Below, in pieces: positions 44,507-53,446 of a DNA stretch of 54,076 nucleotides. The notes beneath the pieces are model-generated. The model had not been told where the DNA came from. It was given only the letters and a program-made list of their open reading frames with translations, and did no database searches. A program made the translations under genes and the position numbers. Each line of letters begins with the position of its first letter. Within the stretch, counting starts at the first letter, position 1. This DNA is from an uncultured Flavobacteriales bacterium (GTDB lineage: Bacteria; Bacteroidota; Bacteroidia; Flavobacteriales_D; Crocinitomicaceae): contig CAIJTF010000072.1 of the NCBI GenBank assembly GCA_903823565.1, positions 1 to 54,076 on the forward strand, in the 5' to 3' direction.

Positions 44507-46591
44507 CTACCTCAATAGATTTACATGACCAACTATTCTTTCATGTTTTACAGATCTTAATTCCTTAAATTCTAATTCCCAGCTATATGTTCCTTGAATA
44601 CAAGGGTCACCTTTAAACAAACCGTCCCAACCATGTTGTATATTCTCGGTTGCAAATACAACTTCTCCCCAACGATTAAAAACTCGAAACTGATAGGTAT
44701 TTAGGTCTACATTGCTTCCGGAAAAAACAGGAAGGAGGAAATCATTTTGATCATCACCATTTGGTGTAAATGTATTTGGTATGTACAAACTTACAGATGG
44801 AATCACTTCCACAGTATTATGTGCGGTGTCGTAACAGCCAAATGCATTTTGCACAACCAGAGTAACAGGAAACTGTCCTGTGCCCATAAATTCATGGAAA
44901 AATTCTGCGCCACTATAAACCTTCTGGTTATCAATATACCATTCCCACATGGTAGCGTTATCCGATGATTCGTCTTGAAAATGAACTAAAGCCGCATTTT
45001 CAGACAGTACGTTTTCGGATTGACTAAAATTAGCTGTAGGTAAAGGGTAGGCTTTTGCTTTCGATTGAATTTCTGCACTGCACCCATACTGATTGGTAAC
45101 GTTCAAAGCGATTACGAATTCTTGGTCATTTTCTGCAATAAAGGTTGGATCCCAATCGGTACTTTGGTAATTATTTGAAATGGTCCACACAACCTCTAAA
45201 GGAGTATTTTCAATATCTGTCGATTGATTTAAAATCTTGTAATGACTTCCAACGCATGCATTTTCAAAGATGAATTTTGGATTTGGATATTGCCTTTCGA
45301 TTATTGGCATTACCACCGTGTCGCGGCAATTACCATTTATAACAATTAAGGTTATTTCATCCACCCCTGGTTCGTAATTAATACTTGGCTGTTCAGTATA
45401 TTGAATATTCCCATCATAATGCCATTCATAGTTTGTCCCAAAGCTGCTTGTATTTTGAACAACAACGGGGTCACCTGCACAAAAATCCGCAACTGAAAAA
45501 TCAGCGTTTGGTTGGTCAACTAATTCAAAAGTGATTTCATAGGGGCGGTTTGAACATTCTAAATAGGTCGGCATAAAATTTAAGGTATAGGTACCCGTAT
45601 TCGTCGCTGTAATACAACTTTGATTTGTATTCAAAGGTAAATCATTGAATTCCCAATCATAGCTAGCAGACATGCCTTGAGGTGCGCACAATTCAAATTC
45701 ACCATCCATACATACCGGAATCGGTTGGTTGTTGTTGATTGGGCAATCTACATCGATGTACGTATAAATCCAATCCACATCGAAGGCACACCACAAATTC
45801 TGAAACACCAATGTTATATCTGTACCTGCATAATTTGTTAAATCTATGGTAACATGATGCCAATTTGAGGAACTCACATTCGAATTAAAACTTAAATCGC
45901 CTGCAACGGAAGGGTTATAAGCTGCTGCAGGTAGTGGGGTTTCTTGAAGACTTGGGATTCCGACCGGACCTTCATCAAACGCATAGTAGGCTTGATATGT
46001 TGGGCATTCCAATTGATTCATGTCTTCGTCGAAAAGATTAAAGTTGAATTTTGCAGCGAAATCGGCAGTGTGAGGAAAATTAAAAATATTCACCGCAAAG
46101 TGAATTGTGATAAATGTCTCTCCTGAAACAGGAACAGAATAGGTTCTTGCAATTGCCGAATTTAAACAGCCATAATTCATATCATTACTTAATTTCAAAG
46201 AAAAGTTCCCATTATTAACTTTGGGGAACCCGCTGTAGATATCAACGCCACCATTTTCAAGGGCAACGCATCCTGAGGTTTGCCAATTATTGGTGTTACC
46301 ATTTTCAAATCCCCAATTCGCTGCCAAGCATTCTTCTGTTTTATTTTGATTTGAATTTTTATTTGCTATTTGAGCTGATTTAATTAATTCCATCAACGCT
46401 ATATGTTGTTGTTTAGATTTTTCCTTCGCTACATCATTTAAACTATCCATTTGAAATTGACTCATCCCGGGCTTTACATGACTCAATACATGCTCTTTAA
46501 TTACATCATTCAATTGAGGGGTTTGACCCAAAGAAGTGAAAATAATGGACAATAGGGTGGCTGTACACCAAAGTGCTATTTTTGTCTTCAT
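44507..46591 (-). CDS. Large secreted PKD-rich protein with T9SS type B (gliding motility-associated) C-terminal domain
   Basis: This 694-residue protein has a signal peptide (1-23). A jelly-roll or carbohydrate-binding-like part spans about 87-285 (NWGFENGNTNNWQ, FSLKLSNDMNYG). PKD-like modules follow from 290 to about 590, with the last showing FQDESSDNATMWEWYIDN. The type B sorting domain comes last: SLYIPNTFTPNGDDQNDFL, YQFRVFNRWGEVVF and YSWELEF. T9SS type B cargo is usually held at the cell surface or released with SprF-type partners. The ligand is unknown; carbohydrate binding is inference from the fold. Confidence 0.88.
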   Translation of the reverse strand: MKTKIALWCTATLLSIIFTSLGQTPQLNDVIKEHVLSHVKPGMSQFQMDSLNDVAKEKSKQQHIALMELIKSAQIANKNSNQNKTEECLAANWGFENGNTNNWQTSGCVALENGGVDIYSGFPKVNNGNFSLKLSNDMNYGCLNSAIARTYSVPVSGETFITIHFAVNIFNFPHTADFAAKFNFNLFDEDMNQLECPTYQAYYAFDEGPVGIPSLQETPLPAAAYNPSVAGDLSFNSNVSSSNWHHVTIDLTNYAGTDITLVFQNLWCAFDVDWIYTYIDVDCPINNNQPIPVCMDGEFELCAPQGMSASYDWEFNDLPLNTNQSCITATNTGTYTLNFMPTYLECSNRPYEITFELVDQPNADFSVADFCAGDPVVVQNTSSFGTNYEWHYDGNIQYTEQPSINYEPGVDEITLIVINGNCRDTVVMPIIERQYPNPKFIFENACVGSHYKILNQSTDIENTPLEVVWTISNNYQSTDWDPTFIAENDQEFVIALNVTNQYGCSAEIQSKAKAYPLPTANFSQSENVLSENAALVHFQDESSDNATMWEWYIDNQKVYSGAEFFHEFMGTGQFPVTLVVQNAFGCYDTAHNTVEVIPSVSLYIPNTFTPNGDDQNDFLLPVFSGSNVDLNTYQFRVFNRWGEVVFATENIQHGWDGLFKGDPCIQGTYSWELEFKELRSVKHERIVGHVNLLR

Positions 46592-46715
46592 GACGTGAAA
46601 TTTATATGATTGTTCTCGTAGAACGCAGATACCTAATTTCGGTTGGTTTTAAACTCAGCCCATGAAAATTCATTACGTTTCAATGACTAAATCGTACTTG
46701 AAGGCGATTAAAACC

Positions 46716-46744
46716 AAAAAACCCCGACGCTACGGTCAGGGTTT
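46716..46744 (-). terminator. Rho-independent terminator after tRNA-Phe
   Basis: On the minus strand, AAACCC and GAC pair with GTC and GGGTTT across one mismatch, followed by a T-rich run. Confidence 0.8.
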
Positions 46745-46749
46745 TAATG

Positions 46750-46822
46750 TGGTACCTCCAGGAATCGAACCAGGGACACAAGGATTTTCAGTCCTTTGCT
46801 CTACCAACTGAGCTAAGGTACC
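46750..46822 (-). tRNA. tRNA-Phe, anticodon GAA
   Basis: Read on the minus strand: acceptor stem GGTACCT/AGGTACC, D-arm GCTCAGTTGGTAGAGC, anticodon stem AAGGA/TCCTT with loop CTGAAAA (anticodon GAA, complementing bases 46787-46789), and T-arm CCTGG/CCAGG with TTCGATT. The 3' CCA is not encoded: ACAT follows the acceptor stem. It has its own promoter and terminator, so it is a single-gene unit. Confidence 0.96.
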
Positions 46823-46839
46823 AGCCCACAATTGGATTG

Positions 46840-46869
46840 CAAAGGTACATTTTTTTTATTTCTAACAAA
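46840..46869 (-). promoter_or_regulatory. Bacteroidota promoter for tRNA-Phe (TTTG-N18-TACCTTTG)
   Basis: On the minus strand TTTG (46866-46869) and TACCTTTG (46840-46847) are 18 bases apart, the same spacing as the tRNA-Leu promoter. The tRNA starts 18 bases after the -7 box. Confidence 0.65.
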
Positions 46870-46896
46870 AGGGTATTCATTGAATTCTTGTATTGT

Positions 46897-46927
46897 TTTC
46901 AATTGGGGGTTTAAGAGCCTATCTTTG
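46897..46927 (+). promoter_or_regulatory. Bacteroidota promoter for coaX (TTTC-N19-TATCTTTG)
   Basis: TTTC (46897-46900), 19 bases, TATCTTTG (46920-46927). The ATG begins five bases after the -7 box, at the expected transcription start, so the coaX mRNA would be leaderless. Confidence 0.6.
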
Positions 46928-46931
46928 CGTT

Positions 46932-47642
46932 ATGTACCCTTCTGATTGTTTCGTGGCTGATCAAGGAAATACCGCCTTAAAAATTGCTAAAGTAGAAGAA
47001 GGTGCCATTGTTTGGGTCGAGCGTCTTTCGGATCCTCGTGCATTAGTAGATATGATTCCCCGAAATGCTTTGGTAGCCTTCTCCAACGTTGCTTCATCGG
47101 ATTTTTTATCGTTTATACAGCACGCCAAAAGCTTTCCCGTTCGAAGAACCCCACTTCCTTTTCATTCGAAGTACGAAAGCGAGGAGACTATTGGCATCGA
47201 TCGCCTGTGTAATATCGCCGCCATCGCACACGAACCTGGATATGCACGCCTTGTAATTGACATGGGCACGTGCATTAAATTCGACTGTATAAACGCACAA
47301 AACGAATACCTAGGTGGATCCATTTCTCCTGGAATTAAGATGCGTTTTGAAAGCCTAAATACCCATACGGAGAAACTGCCTAATTTGTCCCATCGCTTGG
47401 AACCTTGGAATTTAATTGGCAATTCTACCGAAGGCTCCATTTTGAGTGGGGTATTGGGAGGGGTTCAATTGGAAATCGAGTCTCGCATTGCCCGTTACGA
47501 GCAGCAATTTGGTGCTTTAAAAATCTATCTTACCGGTGGGGATTTAAATCATTTTGATATAGGTCAAAAAAACCACATCTTTGTGGACGAATATTTAACC
47601 CTTAAAGGGATTTATGCTTTATATAAAAAACAAGCGATTTAG
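46932..47642 (+). CDS. coaX: Type III pantothenate kinase
   Basis: This 236-residue ATP-dependent kinase phosphorylates pantothenate, the first step of coenzyme A synthesis. It has the phosphate-binding start DQGNTALKIA, GIDRLCNIAAI, LVIDMGTCIKFDCI with the catalytic Asp, and GGSISPGIKMRFESLNTHTEKLP. I start at ATG 46932; an upstream in-frame TTG region overlaps the promoter. Its end overlaps the next gene by 29 bases. The order coaX, outer-membrane protein, lptC recurs in Flavobacteria. Confidence 0.95.
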   Translation: MYPSDCFVADQGNTALKIAKVEEGAIVWVERLSDPRALVDMIPRNALVAFSNVASSDFLSFIQHAKSFPVRRTPLPFHSKYESEETIGIDRLCNIAAIAHEPGYARLVIDMGTCIKFDCINAQNEYLGGSISPGIKMRFESLNTHTEKLPNLSHRLEPWNLIGNSTEGSILSGVLGGVQLEIESRIARYEQQFGALKIYLTGGDLNHFDIGQKNHIFVDEYLTLKGIYALYKKQAI

Positions 47643-48981
47643 CCTAATGCTGGTGTTGTGGATAAGTACCATAGGCTATAGTCAACAAATGGTTTCTCAT
47701 CCCCTATCCTCCTTTGGTGTCGGTGAGTATCATCTACATGCTCACGGCATTTACGCCGCCTTGGGCGAATCAGCGATTGCGGGCATTGACTCTGCACAAT
47801 TAAACTACTTTAATCCAGCGAGCTATGCAAACCTCAGTCCTGGCATCACCTTATTTTCTGTAGGGATAAACCAACGGGTAAGTCAGTTTAAGCAAAATGA
47901 CCAACAGTACTTTAAGCCCAACGGAAATTTAAACCACCTTGCCCTTGGGTTTCGAATTAAAAACAACATGGGGCTTTGTTTTGGTATAAAACCGTTCTCT
48001 GCGAAAGGATATTACCTCTCCGAACGGATGTTTACAGGCGTCGATTCCCTGCTAAACACCTATGAAGGTAATGGATACATCAATGAACCTTTTCTCGGTT
48101 TTTCTTTCGCTCCTATTCACACAAAACACAGTTATTTGGGGCTCGGAGTAAACGGCAGTTTTCTTTTTGGCTATGTGGACAACACCCGAACCAGTAAACT
48201 CATACAAGGTACCAGTAACTCAGGAGGAATTTCTGTAAATACCCTTCGTTTGAATGCCCCAAAAGTCGAGTTCGGCGCAGCATTTACCCAAGACTTAGGA
48301 CCCCGTTATCATATAAAACTGGGGCTTAGCTACACACCAGGCTTATCGTATAGGGGAAATTTGGAAGAAACCTTTTACTCTGCTACGAACTTATCCAATG
48401 TTCAACAGTGGGATACGTTATTCACCACGAGCTCTGATGGAAAAGTAATACAAGCATCCGTGTGGTCCTTGGGTGCCGTGCAACATTTTCGTTTGAAGGA
48501 CGCCGTGCGAAAGAATAAAACCTTACATCCCGATCTGATGCTCCATATAAATTATTCGCGTTCAGGATCCATGGGGTATTCGTTTTCTGGTACCTCGTTA
48601 GCAGCCGTTGGGGTTAATGCTCTTGCCTCCTATCGATTTGGCGCGGGGGTACAGTATAGTCCAGAACGGAAAATGTACGAGAATATAGCTACGCTCGGTT
48701 TCTTGGATAAATTTCATTACCGCGCTGGGTTTTATTTTGGCAACCTACCTTACCAAGATGCAGCAGGCAATGGATTCCAAGAGCGCGCGATTACCCTTGG
48801 TTTAGGCATCCCTATCTTGGTGCAACAATCGCTTTCTTCCGTAAACGTCTCTGTTGTTTTAGGGGAGCGCGGAACCGGCATCCAAAACGGACTACAAGAG
48901 CAGTTCGTTTCGATACAACTTGGAACCATTCTATCTCCTTCAGTTTTTGAACGTTGGTTTCGAAAGCGGAAAATGGACTAA
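47614..48981 (+). CDS. Outer-membrane beta-barrel protein, function unknown
   Basis: This 455-residue protein has a signal peptide with a basic n-region (LYIKNKRFSLMLVLWISTIGYSQ) and many amphipathic strands. The NPASY motif near residue 66 resembles the N-terminal part of FadL/PorV-type barrels. I chose the start at 47614 because the ATG at 47647 would leave only 12 residues before the cleavage site and no basic n-region. It overlaps coaX by 29 bases and is followed by lptC, suggesting an envelope-biogenesis role; the substrate is unknown. Confidence 0.75.
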   Translation: MLYIKNKRFSLMLVLWISTIGYSQQMVSHPLSSFGVGEYHLHAHGIYAALGESAIAGIDSAQLNYFNPASYANLSPGITLFSVGINQRVSQFKQNDQQYFKPNGNLNHLALGFRIKNNMGLCFGIKPFSAKGYYLSERMFTGVDSLLNTYEGNGYINEPFLGFSFAPIHTKHSYLGLGVNGSFLFGYVDNTRTSKLIQGTSNSGGISVNTLRLNAPKVEFGAAFTQDLGPRYHIKLGLSYTPGLSYRGNLEETFYSATNLSNVQQWDTLFTTSSDGKVIQASVWSLGAVQHFRLKDAVRKNKTLHPDLMLHINYSRSGSMGYSFSGTSLAAVGVNALASYRFGAGVQYSPERKMYENIATLGFLDKFHYRAGFYFGNLPYQDAAGNGFQERAITLGLGIPILVQQSLSSVNVSVVLGERGTGIQNGLQEQFVSIQLGTILSPSVFERWFRKRKMD

Positions 48982-48982
48982 T

Positions 48983-49537
48983 ATGAACCGCTTGTACTTC
49001 CTGCTTTTTGGGGCTTTATTTTTTTGTTTTTCGTGTGAAAACAATGTCGATGATGTAAGGAGGATAACGTTCAATCCAAAGTCGCCTGACGAAACGATTT
49101 CAAAATTTCGCTTGGTTTACAATGAGGGGAGTAAAGCCCGGGTAGAGTTATTTGCTAATCTTGCTGAGACCTATAATAAGCCAGAGAAAATAACCTACAT
49201 CCGCGACAGTTTACGGGTAAACTTTTTTTCTGAAACCGGTGAAGTTGTGTCCACGCTAACCGCAAAATCAGGAGAAATAAATATGAGTAAAAATGAAATT
49301 ATGGTAAAAGACTCTGTTCAATTATACAACCATAGAAAAAAACAACTCATGAAAACAGAGGTATTATACTGGAGACAAAAAGACAGTCTAATCTTCACGA
49401 ATCGAAGAGTTATTGTAACTTCGCCAAAGGGTTACATGACCGGGTCAGGTTTTAAAACCAAACAAGACTTCAGTTGGTATGAGATTTTGAAACCAGAAGG
49501 CAATGTAATGATCGAAAAAAACGAAGAATTAAATTAG
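48983..49537 (+). CDS. lptC: LPS export protein LptC (lipoprotein form)
   Basis: This 184-residue protein starts MNRLYFLLFGALFFCFSCENNVDD. The Cys after FCFS suggests a Bacteroidota-style lipoprotein in place of the membrane anchor of E. coli LptC. The beta-jellyroll part contains VRVNFFSE-like and LTAKSGEINMSKNEIMVKD, typical LptC repeats. LptC relays lipopolysaccharide across the periplasm. The start lies one base after the stop of the outer-membrane protein gene; the small membrane protein gene follows four bases after its stop. Confidence 0.88.
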   Translation: MNRLYFLLFGALFFCFSCENNVDDVRRITFNPKSPDETISKFRLVYNEGSKARVELFANLAETYNKPEKITYIRDSLRVNFFSETGEVVSTLTAKSGEINMSKNEIMVKDSVQLYNHRKKQLMKTEVLYWRQKDSLIFTNRRVIVTSPKGYMTGSGFKTKQDFSWYEILKPEGNVMIEKNEELN

Positions 49538-49541
49538 GCCT

Positions 49542-49823
49542 ATGAAGCTTTACAATAAAATTATGTCATTTTTCTGGTTGTCTTTTGGGATAGCCATTGT
49601 TGGGTATGTTACGTTCAAGGGAATGAACCAAGGGTTTAGTCGATGGAAAATATACTATGTTTTCGCCTTGGTAGCTTTTGCCATGTTTATCATTAAACGT
49701 TGGATGATGAACCGAATGGAAAAACATCAAAATTATTTGGCATCATTGGATAAAGCGGAAACGGATTCCATCAAAAAAGTTGGAGATTCCTTGGATAAAA
49801 AAGAAGAAGTAAAGGAGGTATAG
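49542..49823 (+). CDS. Small two-helix membrane protein, function unknown
   Basis: This 93-residue protein has two hydrophobic helices (MSFFWLSFGIAIVGYVTF and IYYVFALVAFAMFII) and a charged C-terminal tail of about 35 residues with repeated Asp, Lys and Glu (KAETDSIKKVGDSLDKKEEVKEV). It is four bases behind lptC and 25 bases before the DUF5686 gene, so it belongs to the same transcript. Its conservation beside lptC in relatives would support a role in LPS transport; I cannot check that here. Confidence 0.72.
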   Translation: MKLYNKIMSFFWLSFGIAIVGYVTFKGMNQGFSRWKIYYVFALVAFAMFIIKRWMMNRMEKHQNYLASLDKAETDSIKKVGDSLDKKEEVKEV

Positions 49824-49848
49824 CGCCTAGATAAACACAATATGCTGC

Positions 49849-52299
49849 ATGCGTAATTTTATTCTCCTCTTATTTCTAGCGCCTAGCCTTTTGGTATTCA
49901 GTCAGCGTTTTCTTAAAGGAAACGTAGTGGATGAGGGGAATAATGCCGTACCGTTTGCAAAGATTTACGTAAAAAACGATCCTGACCAACGCACTGTATC
50001 TGATGCGAACGGATACTTTGAAATGGGGCTCATGCCGGGGGAATACTATTTAGTTTTAGAAGCTCTGGGTTACGAAAAACGCGAGTTTTATTTGGGTATG
50101 GGTGACTTAGACGTCACCAAAGAGTTCCAACTTTTCATGCCAAAGGCGAAAGAGATTGAAGCCATTGTTATAACGGGTAAAAAGTCAAATCCAGGAAGAG
50201 AAATAATGTTGAAGGTCGTAGAGAAGCGCGATAAAATGAATCCGTGGAATTATCCGCATACCGTTGATGTTTACATTAAAGCTTCAGAGAAAATTGAAGT
50301 GAAACAGGAACAAAAACCAAAAGAAGAAGAAAAGGATGAGCCAAATTTCGACAATCCAGGCGATTCGATAGCAAAAGGAATGAATTTAGTTGAAGTCGCA
50401 TTGACCCGGTCCTATGCCCCACCGAATAAGGTTAAGGAAATTCGGTCAGCGTATGACTTGCATGGTGAGGCCCGAAATTTATATTATACCACTACCGTCA
50501 AAAGCAATTTTAATTTCTTTCAAAACTTACTTTATTTAAACGATTTACACGAAACACCCGTTAGTTCGCCCATTTCTATTCCCGGAATCCTTTCGTACAA
50601 GTATCGACTAGAGGATAAATACGAAGAGAATGGGAGGGTGATTTTTAAAATAAAAATTCTACCTAGGAATTCTTCTACATCAACGCTCGAGGGATACATT
50701 TGGGTTGAGGACTCTACTTGGCTGGTACAAAAATTATCCTTAACCATGAACAAAGGAAATTTGCTCATTTACGATCGTTTTCAGATTGATCAGTCGTACC
50801 AACACCTTTCAGATACACTTTGTGTCCTTACTGACCAAGTACTTACCTATGGTGTTAAATACAAAAGCGGTGGTTCGAATGCCACCACTACGGCCGTTTT
50901 TTCCAATTATAATTTCAATCCTACCTTTGGGCAAAAGTACTTTAATGCTGAGCTAGCCGTAACAGAAAAGGAAGCTTATGAACGCGATAGCTCCTTTTGG
51001 AAAGATAACCGTTCGGTCGGACTGAGTGACGAAGAAAAACGGTTTATTTTTGTGAAAGATTCCATTAAAGAAGCGCACAATAAAAAGGAATACCTAGACT
51101 CCGTAGACGCGGTATTCAATAAAATTACGTTTTTAAAAGTACTTTGGTTTGGCGTAGAACATCGAAATCGCGCCAAAAAACAGCAGTTTAGTTTTGGTTC
51201 CCTCGCTACACTGATTCAACCGATTGGAATTGGTGGTCCTAGGGTATCCCCTAACCTGTTTTATTTTAAAAAATGGGAGGATCAGCGGACTTTAGATTTT
51301 TACACCCGGCTGTCCTACGGATTCCTGAACAAGGATCCCAAAGGCGTAGTTTTTAGTCGATACCGCTTTGACCCTTTTCACCAAGGCGATGTTTATGGAT
51401 CCATAAGCCATGATTTCGACGTCATTCGAGGCTATGACGCCATCACACAAATTTACCGAAGAAACAATTTTATAGAAACAAGCCAATGCAATTTGGGGGT
51501 CGATTTTGAAGTCTGGAATGGGGTATATGTAGGCGCTAATTTAGGATTTGCGGAACGAAGAAGCCTAAAAGATTTCACCTTCCTTGGAATAGCCGATTCG
51601 TTTATCCCAAACGATAGTGCGATTGCATTTTCTCCTTATCAGGCGGCATTGCTTTCCTTGGATGTTTCCTTTGTTCCTGGGCAAAAATACATGCGTGAAC
51701 CGTATAGAAAAGTGGTATTAGGATCCTCATGGCCAACCTTCAGTATGAGTTATAAAAAAGGAGTTAATGGGCTATTTGGCAGCGATATCGACTACGATTA
51801 CATGAGTTTCGCCATTCGCCAAAGCTTTAAATTAGGGTTATTGGGCAATACCAGTTATCGGATACAAACAGGGACCTTTCTAAGCACCAGAGACGTACGT
51901 GAACCGGACCTAAGGTACCAACGACGAAGCGACCCCATTTGGTTTTCCAATCCACTTTTCTCGTTCCAAGGGTTGGATACCACCCTACCAACGATGAAGT
52001 GGGTACATGAATTTCATTTTGTCCATCATGACAACGGGGCCATTATTAATAAGATTCCTTTTATGAAGAAAACAAGGATTGGACTTGTAGCGGGAGGTGG
52101 GGCAATGTATGTACAAGAACACGATTACCAGCATTATGAGTTGCTAGCGGGATTAGAACGAAATTTTAAACTCTCGAGAAGGCGTTTGCGGGTTGGGGTC
52201 TATGGTTGTATTTCAGACGGAAACAAGTCGAATCCCCGAGTAGATTGGAAGGTCTCCTTCGCCATCCTAGATGATAGAAACATGAAATGGAATTTCTAG
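49849..52299 (+). CDS. DUF5686 family outer-membrane protein with carboxypeptidase-regulatory-like domain
   Basis: This 816-residue protein has a signal peptide, then an N-terminal CarboxypepD_reg-like beta domain (residues about 20-105: VVDEGNNAVPFAKIYVKND, VSDANGYFEMGLMPGEYYLV). A DUF5686 region follows, with VVITGKKSNPGREIMLKVVEKRDKMNPWNY and GYIWVEDSTWLVQKL, and a C-terminal beta barrel ends MKWNF with a final Phe. The family resembles TonB-linked transporters but lacks a plug signature I can recognise. It ends with a four-base convergent overlap with lspA. Confidence 0.85.
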   Translation: MRNFILLLFLAPSLLVFSQRFLKGNVVDEGNNAVPFAKIYVKNDPDQRTVSDANGYFEMGLMPGEYYLVLEALGYEKREFYLGMGDLDVTKEFQLFMPKAKEIEAIVITGKKSNPGREIMLKVVEKRDKMNPWNYPHTVDVYIKASEKIEVKQEQKPKEEEKDEPNFDNPGDSIAKGMNLVEVALTRSYAPPNKVKEIRSAYDLHGEARNLYYTTTVKSNFNFFQNLLYLNDLHETPVSSPISIPGILSYKYRLEDKYEENGRVIFKIKILPRNSSTSTLEGYIWVEDSTWLVQKLSLTMNKGNLLIYDRFQIDQSYQHLSDTLCVLTDQVLTYGVKYKSGGSNATTTAVFSNYNFNPTFGQKYFNAELAVTEKEAYERDSSFWKDNRSVGLSDEEKRFIFVKDSIKEAHNKKEYLDSVDAVFNKITFLKVLWFGVEHRNRAKKQQFSFGSLATLIQPIGIGGPRVSPNLFYFKKWEDQRTLDFYTRLSYGFLNKDPKGVVFSRYRFDPFHQGDVYGSISHDFDVIRGYDAITQIYRRNNFIETSQCNLGVDFEVWNGVYVGANLGFAERRSLKDFTFLGIADSFIPNDSAIAFSPYQAALLSLDVSFVPGQKYMREPYRKVVLGSSWPTFSMSYKKGVNGLFGSDIDYDYMSFAIRQSFKLGLLGNTSYRIQTGTFLSTRDVREPDLRYQRRSDPIWFSNPLFSFQGLDTTLPTMKWVHEFHFVHHDNGAIINKIPFMKKTRIGLVAGGGAMYVQEHDYQHYELLAGLERNFKLSRRRLRVGVYGCISDGNKSNPRVDWKVSFAILDDRNMKWNF

Positions 52300-52970
52300 G
52301 CCTCGGATACTGATGGCTCTTTTTCTTTATCCTTTGGATTGGATTTTCGGCTTGCAATGTAAAATAATCCTACACCAATCGTGATGCACGTATCTGCTAC
52401 GTTCCAAATAAACGGAAACAGTTCGCTGCCCCCGACGAAAGGTATTCCTTTGGGCCAATTACCTTTCAAGTGAAACATATCCACAACATTTCCATACATG
52501 AATCCGTGGTTTCTAACCTCAACGGGATAACTAAAACCTGGATGGGTGCATTTCATAAGAATTCCAGAACCTTGAAGTTTGTTAAACCCATCACAGGGGT
52601 TGAAGGGAAAAATAAAATCATAGAACATAGAGTCGATTAAGTTTCCGGAAGCTCCGGCGAGAATAAAAGCAATCGCAGTTAAGAGCAGTGTACTACCCCC
52701 TCGTTTTATCTCTTTCATAAGAAAGTAAACAATTGCCCCAATAGCGGCTAACCGAAAACAGCTAAGAAACAATTTGCCATATGCGGAGGATCCAAAAGTG
52801 GTACCAAAGGCCATTCCTTGATTTTCCGTGTAAAGAATTTCGAACCAAGAACCGAAAACAGGCCAGGGCTCGGTACGGGAAACGTGGGTTTTTACATAAA
52901 GCTTAACGCACTGATCCAACACCAACAGGATCAATACCAGCCCCGTAAGCCAAAGGTTTTTTTTCTTCAC
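52296..52970 (-). CDS. lspA: Lipoprotein signal peptidase (signal peptidase II)
   Basis: This 224-residue aspartic protease removes signal peptides from prolipoproteins in the inner membrane. It has four hydrophobic helices and the two catalytic Asp blocks, ASGNLIDSM and FIWNVADTCITIGV. It is longer than E. coli LspA because of an insert (about residues 120-160, FNKLQGSGILMKCTHPGFSYP) between the motifs. Translation starts at a GTG directly after the TAA of the DksA-like gene, so the two are coupled. Several lipoproteins in this window would be its substrates. Confidence 0.93.
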   Translation of the reverse strand: MKKKNLWLTGLVLILLVLDQCVKLYVKTHVSRTEPWPVFGSWFEILYTENQGMAFGTTFGSSAYGKLFLSCFRLAAIGAIVYFLMKEIKRGGSTLLLTAIAFILAGASGNLIDSMFYDFIFPFNPCDGFNKLQGSGILMKCTHPGFSYPVEVRNHGFMYGNVVDMFHLKGNWPKGIPFVGGSELFPFIWNVADTCITIGVGLFYIASRKSNPKDKEKEPSVSEA

Positions 52971-53354
52971 TTAATTTTTTTGTGCGTTTTTTGCGTCAAT
53001 ACTCATCGTAGCATGGGGAACCAGGCGTAAACGTTCCTTGGGTATTAGGGTGCCAGAAATGCGACAAATACCATACGTTTTGTTTTGTATACGAACCAAT
53101 GCCGCCTGGAGGTTTTGAATGAATTTCTCTTGTCTTGCCGCAAGCTGGGCTACCTCTTCCCTGGACAAGGTTTCAGAACCATCTTCCATCATATTAAAAG
53201 TTCTTCCAGTATCGTCGGTTCCATGGTCATCGTTGTGGGATAAACTCCCCTTTAACAGTTGGTAGTCTTCTTGAGCCTCCTGTAATTTTCTATTAATCAA
53301 ATCCTTGAACTCTTGAAGTTCTTCGTCTGAATATCGTGTTTTATCTTTCGCCAT
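52971..53354 (-). CDS. DksA/TraR family protein lacking most zinc ligands
   Basis: This 127-residue protein has the DksA-type helical hairpin (ELQEFKDLINRKLQEAQEDYQLLKGSLSHN) with the acidic DDTGR tip region, and a C-terminal region like the zinc domain (YGICRISGTLIPKERLRLVPHATMSIDAKN). Only one Cys of the usual four ligands remains, so zinc binding is unlikely. DksA binds RNA polymerase secondary channels and tunes rRNA promoters. ATG 53354 is favoured by the TTTG-N19-TATATTTG promoter just upstream. Confidence 0.85.
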   Translation of the reverse strand: MAKDKTRYSDEELQEFKDLINRKLQEAQEDYQLLKGSLSHNDDHGTDDTGRTFNMMEDGSETLSREEVAQLAARQEKFIQNLQAALVRIQNKTYGICRISGTLIPKERLRLVPHATMSIDAKNAQKN

Positions 53355-53372
53355 GGTCGTTTTCAAAGAGAG

Positions 53373-53403
53373 CAAATATATAATTTTATTCAAATTCAGC
53401 AAA
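53373..53403 (-). promoter_or_regulatory. Consensus Bacteroidota promoter for the DksA-like/lspA operon
   Basis: On the minus strand TTTG (53400-53403), 19 bases, TATATTTG (53373-53380): an exact match to TTTG-N19-TAnnTTTG. The ATG lies 18 bases after the -7 box. Confidence 0.75.
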
Positions 53404-53433
53404 CGAACCATGAAGCAAATCCAAGGTAAATAT

Positions 53434-53441
53434 TAATTTTG
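53434..53441 (+). promoter_or_regulatory. -7 element (TAATTTTG) for the DUF6427-like gene
   Basis: TAATTTTG ends five bases before ATG 53447, again suggesting a leaderless transcript. No -33 TTTG is apparent. Confidence 0.4.
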
Positions 53442-53446
53442 AGCCT

